64,000 nt of DNA from DASQPA01 sp963756455 (lineage in GTDB: Bacteria; Acidobacteriota; Thermoanaerobaculia; Multivoradales; UBA5704). How positions within the stretch are numbered: position 1 is the stretch's first letter; each line of letters opens with the position of its first letter. The position numbers and the translations under genes are program-made. Positions 24,501 to 33,500 of the stretch are shown piece by piece. The DNA lies in NCBI GenBank assembly GCA_963756455.1, contig CAVWNC010000004.1, forward strand, positions 1,798,001-1,862,000. The letters run 5' to 3'. Below the pieces are notes generated by a model that saw nothing but the letters and a program-made list of their open reading frames with translations, ran no database searches and was not told where the DNA came from.

Positions 24501-27500
24501 CACGATGTGGTGGAGGTTGAGGAGCAGGAGGTGCCGGTCCGGGCTCTCGCGGAAAAGGAGTGCCCGGAGGAGCGGTCCGCGGCCGAGATCGAACGGCCGC
24601 GCCGCCTCCGCCCGCGCGAGGGAGCGGGCGGTCGGCTCCCGCAAGGAGTCCGGCAGCGCAGCGACATCCACCAGCGGCAGCTCCAGCCCCTCCTCCGGCG
24701 CGATCACCTGCACCGGTCCCTCGACGTCTGGCACCCCCGACGAAAACGTCGTGCGGAGCGCTTCGTGGCGGCGAACCACGCCACTCAGACTGGCGGCGAG
24801 CCGGCCGACGTCCGCGACTCCGTCGAGCCCGAGGGCGAAGGGGACGTTGTAGGAGGAGCTCCCCGGCTCCAGCTGATCGAGGAACCACAGGCGCTCCTGG
24901 GCGAAGGAGAGCGGCAGGTCCCGGCGGGCTTCCGGTGCGAGCGGGAGGAGCGGTGGCGCCGCGAGACCGAGCCCCCGCGCCAGCTCCTCTTCGGCGAGGC
25001 CGGCGAGGCCGGCCACGGTGGGCGCGTCGAAGACCGCCTTGACCGGCAGCTCCACCCCGAACGCCTCCCGCACCCGCGAGATCAGGCGGGTGGCGAGGAG
25101 GGAATGGCCGCCGAGATCGAAGAAGCTGTCGTGGAGGTCGATCCGCGCGGCTTCGATCCCCAGCACCTCGGCCCAGATCCCCGCCATCACCTCCTCGGCC
25201 GGGGTGCGCGGCAGGCTCACCGGGCGCGGCTCCGCCGCGCTCTCTCCCGTCGGCAGGGCCCGGCGGTCCACCTTGCCGTTGGAGTTGAGCGGCAGCTCGG
25301 GGAGAACGCGGAAGCCCGCCGGCACCATGTAGTCCGGCAGGCGCTCGCGAAGGTGGACGCGGAGCTCCGGGATCGCCGGGGGCGCGCCGCCGGGCCGCGA
25401 GGAGACGTAGGCGAAGAGCCGCTTCTCGCCGCCCTCCTCGCGGACGACGACCGCCGCCTGCCCGACGCCGGGATGGCTGGCGAGCGCCGCCTCGATCTCC
25501 CCAGGCTCGATGCGGAAGCCGCGGATCTTCACCTGGCCGTCGATCCGCCCGAGGAAGTCGAGGCCCCCGTCCGGATGGAAGCGCACGAGGTCCCCGGTGC
25601 GATAGAGCCGCGCGCCCGGCGGGCCGGACGGGCTCGGCACGAAGCGCTCCGCGGTCAGCTCCGGCCGCCCGACGTAGCCCCGCGCCAGGCCGTCCCCGCC
25701 GACGAAGAGCTCCCCGGGAACGCCGGCCGCCGCCGGACGGCCGCCGCGGTCGAGGATCTCGATCGTGCTGTTGGCAAGGGCGGTGCCGATGGCGACCGTC
25801 GTCGCCCCCGTGGGCACCCGAGAGACCGGGTGCCAGGTACTGAAGGTGGTGTTCTCGGTGGGGCCGTAGACGTGGACCAGCCGCCCCGGCCCTCCCGCCC
25901 GGAGCACCCGCCGCACTTGCCCGGGATCGACGGCCTCGCCGCCGAAGAGGACCCAGCGCAGGGAGTGGAATGTGGCGGGTTCCTCCCCGGCCACCTGCGC
26001 CACCTGATTGAAGAGCGCGGTGGTGAGGAAGAGGGCGGTCACCTGCCGCTCCGCCAGGTACGCCGCGAGCCGGCGCGGCGAGAGCGCCACGTCGCGCTCG
26101 ACGAGCACCAGGGCAGCGCCGTTCAATAGCGCGCCCCAGATCTCCCAGGTGGTCGCGTCGAACGCCATGTTCGCGATCTGCGCCACCCGGTCAGCAGCCC
26201 CGAGCGGCGCACAGTCGGTGCCGCGGACGAGCCGGACGATGCCCCGATGGGCCACGGCGACCCCCTTCGGAGTGCCGGTCGAGCCGGAGGTGTACATCAC
26301 ATAGGCGAGGCTCTCGGGATGGGGCCTCCCCCGCCGCGAGGAGACCGCGGTCCAGTCCTCCGCGCGGTCCAGAGAGAGCACGGTCGCGGCGGTTTGGGAG
26401 GGTTCAGGCAGCAGCTCGCGGCGGCCCTCGTCCGTGACGATGATCGGCGCCGCGGTGTCCGCCAGCAGAAAGGCCAGACGCTCGCGGGGGAGGGCGGGAT
26501 CGAGCGGCACGAAAGCGCCGCCGGCGGCGAGGATGGCGAGCATCGCGACGACCCGGTCGAGGGGACGTCCGAGGCAGACACCCACCGGCACGTCAACATC
26601 CACTCCCAGGGCCGCCAGGGACGACGCCAGGCGCCCGGCTCCCCGGTCGAGCGCGCCGTAGGAGAGGAGGGTCTCTGCCGCGACCAGCGCCACGGCGTCC
26701 GGCGCCCGCCGCGCCTGCTCCCGGAACAGCTCGTGGACGGTCTCCTCCCGTGGATAGGGCGTCGCGCCGCCCCGCCACTCCGCGAGCTGGTGGCGCTCGG
26801 CGGCGGAGAGGAGCGGCAGGTCCCACAGGCGCGCTTCGGGCGCCGCCGTCGCGCCCGCGAGGAGCTCGCCCAGGTGGCCCGACAGGCGCTCGATCGTCGT
26901 CGCCTCGAAGAGGTCGGTGCTGTACTCCCAGATGCCGGCGAGGCCGGAGTCCGTGGCGGCGAGGTTCAGCGTGAGGTCGAACTTGGCCGATTCCACCGGC
27001 AGCTCCACCCGCTGGAGCTCGAGGCCGGGGAGGTCGAGGCTCCGGCGCGGCGCGTTCTGCAGGGCGAAGAGAACCTGGAAGAGGGGCGTCCGGCCGGGAT
27101 CGCGCTCCGGGGAGACCGCCTCAACCACCTTCTCGAAGGGGAGATCCTGGTGGGCGTAGGCGGCGAGGGTCGTCCGCCGGGCGCGCTCCAGGAGCTGGCG
27201 GTATTCCGGGTCTCCCGTGAGATCCGAACGCAGGACGAGCGTATTGACGAAGAACCCGATCAGCCCCTCGCTCTCGCGATGGGTCCGGTTGGCGATGGGC
27301 GACCCCACCGCCAGATCCTCCTGGCCGGTGAGCCGCGCGAGGAGGGCCGAGAAACCCGCGAGGAGGGTCATGAAGAGCGTGCCCCCGGCGCCGCGGGAAA
27401 GGCGGGCGAGGGCTTCGGCGCGCTCGGGGGAGAGGAGCACGGGGAGCACGGCGCCGCGGCCCGTCCGCTCCCGGGGCCGCGGGTGGTCCGTGGGGAGGTC

Positions 27501-30500
27501 GAGCGGCGGCAGGTCGGCGAGGGTCTCCCGCCACCAGGCGATCTCGCCGGCGAGCACCGCACCCGAGAGCCATTGCCGCTGCCAGGCGGCATAGTCGGCG
27601 TATTGGATGGGGAGCGCGGGGAGGATGCCGGCGGGCGCGAGAGTCCCGCCGAGAAGAGAGCGGTAGAGCGCCCCCAGCTCTTCGACCAGCACGCCCACCG
27701 ACCAACCGTCGGAGACGATGTGGTGCAGATTGAAGAGCGCCCGGTGGCGCTCGACTCCGAGGGCGAGGAGGACGACCCGGAGGAGCGGTCCCCGGGTGAG
27801 GTCGAAGGGGCGGCGGGCTTCGTCGCGGGTGAGGCGGGTGAGCTCGGGGGCGCGGGCGGGTTGGGGGAGGTCCGTGAGGTCGACTTGGGGGACGAGCACG
27901 GACAGGCACGGGACGATCCCCTGCACCGGCTGGCCGCCGGTCCAGGCGAACGTCGTTCGCAGGGTCTCGTGGCGATTTACGATCGCGGCGAGGCTGGCGG
28001 CGAAGGCCTTGCGGTCGAGGCTTCCCAGGAGGTCGAAGGCCGCCGGCAGGTTGTAGGCCGGGCTTCCCGGCTCCAGCTGGTCCAGGAACCACAGCCGCTC
28101 CTGGGCGAAGGAGAGCGGGGGCGCGCCTTCCCTCGGTTGCGCCTCGAGCGGCGGCGCGGTGGGCCGGTCTCCCTCCCTCCCCGCCTCTTCGACCGCGGCG
28201 GCGAAGCCTGCGAGGGTCGGAGCTTCGAAAAGACGCCGGAGCGGCACCTCGATGCGGAGCGCCTCGCGCATCCTTGCCACCACCTGAGTCGCCAGGAGCG
28301 AGTGACCCCCGAGGTCGAAGAAGCTGTCCTCCCGGCCGGGCGGGGGTATCCCCAGAAGCTCGGCCCAGATCCCCGCCAGCAGCTCTTCGACCGGGCCGCG
28401 CGGCGCTTCCCGCGCCTCCCGCATCTCTGACACGAAGGCGGCGGGATCGGGCAGGGCGTTGCGGTCGAGCTTGCCGGTGGGCGAGAGCGGCAACGCGGGG
28501 AGCACCGTGAAGGCCGCCGGCACCATGTAGCCGGGGAGCCTCTCCTCCAGGAAGCCCTTGATCTCCGCGGCTCCCAGCCTGGCTCCCGGGGCGAGCACGA
28601 GATAGGCGAGGAGCCGCCGGCTCCCGGTGCCCGGGTCCGCGCGGTCGATGACCGCCGCGGCCGCCACTGTCGCGTGCGCCTTCAAGGCCGCCTCGACCTC
28701 CCCCAGCTCGACCCTGAAACCGCGGATCTTCACCTGGCCGTCGATCCGCCCCACGAACTCGATCGCCCCGTCGGCGCGAAAGCGCGCCAGGTCCCCCGAA
28801 CGGTAGAGCCGGGCGCCGGGGCCGTCCTCGTGGCCGGCGCCGGGGTGCGGGATGAACTTCTCCGCCGTGAGGCCGGGACGGTCGAGATAGCCCCGCGCCA
28901 GGCAGGGGCCGGCGATCGTGAGCTCCCCCGTCACCCCGAGGGGCACCGGCTGGAGATCGCGGTCGAGCAGGTAGATGCGGGTCCGCGCGATGGGCCGGCC
29001 GATGGGCTGGGCGCGGCCGTAGTCGCCGGGCCGGCAGCGCCACGAGGTCACCGAGATCGTCGCCTCGGTGGGGCCGTAGCGGTTGTAGAGGTCGGCCCTA
29101 GACTGGGCGTAGAAGCGCTCCGGCAGGTCGACCGGCATGGCCTCGCCGCCGGAGAGCACGGTGCGGAGGTTGCCGCAGTCGACGAGCGAGTGGTCTCGGA
29201 CGAGAGCCGCGAGCATCGCCACGGTGAAGGTCGCGAGCGGGATCTCGCCGTCTCGGAGGAGCCCCACGAGGTAGCCGGGGTCGCGCTCGCCGCCCGGCCT
29301 GGCGAGCACCGTCGTGCCGCCGACTGTAAGCGGCCCGAAGACCTCGAGGATCGAGGCGTCGAAGCTGATCGTCGTCTTGTGGACGAGGCGGTCCCCTTCC
29401 CGCAGCTCCCGATCGCGGGCGAAGCGCAGCCGCCCCCCCAGGGCGCCGTGGGTCACCACCACCCCCTTGGGCCGCCCCGTCGAGCCCGAGGTATAGAGGA
29501 CATAGGCCGGGTGATCGGGCAGGAGGACCGGCCGGTCGGCGGGTCCCTGAGCGACCGGGGGATCGCTCTCCCAGAAGGCCAGGACGTTCACCTGGCACCC
29601 CGAGAAAGCGGGCAGGTCCGCGGCCCGCTCCGCCCCGGTGAGGAACACGGAGACTCCGGCGTCCGCGAGGAGGAACGCCTGGCGCTCCGCCGGAAGTGCG
29701 GGATCGATCGGCAGGTAGGCGCCGCCCGCCTCCCAGATCGCGAGGAGCGCCGCCACCATGGCGAAGGAGCGCTCGACGGCGATCCCCACCCGCGACTCCG
29801 GGGCGACCCCGAACGAACGCAGATGGCCCGCGATCCGCCCGCTCCGCACCGCCAGCTCGCCGTAGCTCATCCACTCGCCATCGAGGGTGAGGGCGAGGGC
29901 GTCCGGGTGGCGGACCGCGCGGGCGGCGAGGAGCGCCGGCACCAGCTCCTCCTTCTCTCGGGCGGCCAGGCCCGCCGGGCTGTCGTTCCACTCGACTTCC
30001 ATCTGGTGGAGCTCGGGAGCGGCCGAAAGCGGCAGCTCGGCGACGGGGCGGGAGGGATCGGCGACCGCCGCCTCAAGGAGGAGCGCGAAGCGCTCGCCGA
30101 AGCGGATCGCGGTGGTGCGGTCGAAGAGGTCCCGGTTGTACTCGACGATCCCTGACAGGGCGCCGTCCGCCTCCTCGCGGAAGGTGAAGGTCAGGTCAAA
30201 CTTGGCGACCCCGCTCTCGGCGAGCACCGGCTCGACCTCGACCCCCGGCAGCCGGAGGACACCGGGCGGGGCGTTCTGCACGACGAAGAGAACCTGGAAG
30301 AGGGGAGCATGGTCGAGATGGCGCTCGGGCCGCAGCTCCTCGACGAGCTTTTCGAAGGGGAGATCCTGGTGCCCGAAGGCGCCGAGGGTCGTCTCCCGCA
30401 CCCGGCCGAGCAGCTCGGCGAAGCTCGGCCGGCCGGAAAGGTCGCCGCGGAGGACCAACGTGTTGACGAAAAAGCCGATCAGGCTCTCGATCTCCCGATG

Positions 30501-33500
30501 GGTGCGGCCGGCGATGGGCGAGCCCACGGGCACGTCGTCCTGGCCGGTCGAACGCGCGAGGAGCGCCTGGAAAGCCGCGAGGAGAGTCATGAAGAGAGTC
30601 GTCCCCGAGCGCTGGCCGAGCGCCCGGACCGCCGCGGCGAGCGGCGCAGGGAGACGGAGCGGCTGGTGCCCGCCGCGGAAGCTCTGGCTGAGCGGCCGCG
30701 GCCGGTCAGTCGGCAGGTCGAGCGTGGCCGGCGCCCCGGCCAGGCGCTCCCGCCACCAGGCGAGGAGGCCGGCGAGCGCCGGACCGGCGAGCCGCCGGCG
30801 CTGCCAGACGGCGAAGTCGCCGTACTGAATGGGAAGCGCGGGGAGTGGCGAGCCCGCATAGAGCGCCGTCAGCTCGGCGGTGAAGATCCCCAGAGACCAA
30901 CCGTCGGCGACGATGTGGTGCAGGGTGACGAGGGCGAGATGCTCGGCGGACCCCAGGCGGAGGAGAGTGAGCCGGAGGAGGGGACCCGCCGCGAGGTCGA
31001 ACGGCCGCCGGGCCTCGAACGCCATCACCCGCTCCGCCTCGCGCCGGCCGCCGGTCGGTAGACCGCCGAGATCGACGACCGGGAGAAAGGCCGGCGATGC
31101 GGGAGCCGCCGGCCGCACGACCTGGACCGGCGTGCCGGAGGCCGAGCGGGCGAACACCGTGCGGAGCGCCTCGTGCCGCCGCGCCACCTCGCCCACCGCG
31201 GCGGCGAAGGCCGAAACGTCGAGCGCGCCCCGCAGCCGGAGAGCCCCGGGCAGGTTGTACGCCGCGCTCCCCGGCTCCAACTGGTCGACGAACCACAGCC
31301 GTTCCTGGGCGAAGGAGAGCGGGAGCTCGCTCGCGGTGAAACCGGATCGGCGCGGGATCGCCGCGCCGGCTTCTTCCGCCGTCCCGGTTTCCCCGGCGTT
31401 CCCCCAGAGGCTCGCGAGCCGCGCCGCGAGGGTGGCGATCGTGGGAGCCTCGAAGACCGTCCGCACCGGGATCTCGACTCCCAGCGCGCTCCGCAGCCGC
31501 GACACCACCTGGGTGGCGAGCAGCGAGTGGCCGCCGAGCTCGAAGAAGTTGTCCTGGGCTCCCAGGCTCTCGGCCGGCCGCCCGAGCACCTCGGCCCAGA
31601 CCGCCGCCACCGCCGTTTCGAGCGGGCCGCTCGGGGCCGCGGCCGCGGCTCCCCCCGTGCCGGCACTCCCGGCACCGGGCACGACCATCTCCGGCAGGGC
31701 GGCCAGGGCCTGGCGGTCGACCTTGCCGTTGGGCGACAGCGGCAGAGAGTCGAGGATGGCGATCGCGGGCACCATGTACTCGGGGAGCCGGCGGCCGAGG
31801 AAGGCGCGCAGCTCGCCGGGGTCGAGGCTCGAAGGGCCGTCGAGCTCTAAGCCCGGCCGCGCCACGACGCCCGCCACCAGCCGCCGGCCGCCCGGGCGCT
31901 CCTCGCGCACGAGGACGGCGGCCTGCGCCACCCGCGGATGGGCGCCGAGCGCCGCCTCGATCTCCCCCAGCTCGATCCGGAAGCCGCGGATCTTCACCTG
32001 GAAGTCGGTCCGCCCGAGGAAATCGAGCTGGCCATCCGGCAGGAGCCGCACCAGGTCGCCGGTGCGGTAGGCCCGCGCTCCCGGCTCCGTGAGCCCCGTG
32101 ATCGCCGGCAGGTGGACCGGCACGAAGCGCTCCGCCGTCAGCTCCGGCCGCCCGGCATAGCCGCGCGCCAGGCCGGCGCCGGCGATCCACAGCTCGCCCG
32201 GAACGCCGATCGGCGCCAGCTCGCCGCGCGGCCCCAGGACCAGCAACCGGGTGTTGGCGATCGGCCGGCCGATCGAAATGCCCGCGCTCCCCGCCGGCAC
32301 CACCGCGGTCCGGGTCGTGATGACGCTGTACTCGGACGGGCCGTAGAGGTTCACCAACCGGAACGGAGAGCCCGGAGCGGCGCCGAAGTGCAGCCGGTCG
32401 CCGCCGGTCAAGAGGAGCCGCAAGGAGATCTCGTCCCCCGGGACCTCCTCCAGGAACACGGCCTCGGCGAGCGGGGTCGGCAGAAAGGAGAGGGTGATCC
32501 CTCTCTCCACCCAGAAACGGAGGATCGCCGCCGCCGACAGGCGGGTCTCCTCGTCGACCAGATGCACGCTCGCGCCGCGGGTCAGGTACGGCCACAGCTC
32601 GTCGACCGCGGCGTCGAAGCCCGGGCTCGCCACCAGGGTGCCGCGATCCGCTTCCGTCACGAGGAAGGAGTCGCCGTGCCAGCGCGCCAGGTTGGCGAGG
32701 CCCCGATGCGGGATCGCGATGGCCTTGGGCTCGCCGGTCGAGCCCGAGGTATAGATCCCATAGGCGAGGCTCTCCAGCCCGGCGAACGGCGTCGCCGGCA
32801 GGTCTCCCTGAGCGCCCACATCCTCTTCCAGATCGACGATCACGGCTGCCATCCGAGACGGCAGGGCGGCCGCGAAGGCGCCCTCGGTCAGCACCACCGG
32901 CGCCTTGGAATCGGCGAGGATGAAGGCCAGCCGCTCCGCCGGGTAGGTGGGATCGAGCGGCAGGTAGCCACCCCCCGCCCGCAGCACCGCGAGGGGCGCC
33001 ACCACCCGGGAGAGCGAAGCGCCGAGGCAGATCGCGACCGGCACCTCGGGTCCCACCCCAAGCCGGCAGAGGCGGCCGGCGAGGCGGCCGGAGCGCGCCA
33101 GGAGCTCGCCGTAGGAGAGCGCCGCGCTCCGCCAGGTCGCCGCGATCGCATCCGGCCGGCGCCGGGCCTGTCCGACGACCCGCTCGTGCACCGGCTCGTC
33201 CATCCCACCCGCAGCCGCCGCGGTGTCGTTCCAGCCGACGGTCAGCTGGTGCCGCTCGGCGGCGCTTAAAAGCGGCAGCGCGGAGACCCGGACGTCCAAG
33301 AAGCGCGCCGGATCGGCCGTCCCCTCGGCGAGGAGGTGCACGAAGTGGCCGGCCAGGCGTTCGGCGGTCGCCGCCTCAAAGAGGTCGCGGTTGTAGAGGA
33401 AGCGTCCGGCCAGGCCCTGCGGGCTCTCCGCCAGCACCGCCGAGAGGTCGAACTGCGCCCCCGGCTCGTCGAGCGGCAGCGATTCGAGGACGAGCGAGCC

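Noticed and set aside
19155..28430. Long plus-strand frames opposite the NRPS (for example 19155-21002, 21564-23573, 26247-28430)
   Set aside because: They mirror the modular NRPS in antisense, are Arg/Gly-rich and match no family. This is the usual effect of high GC at third positions.
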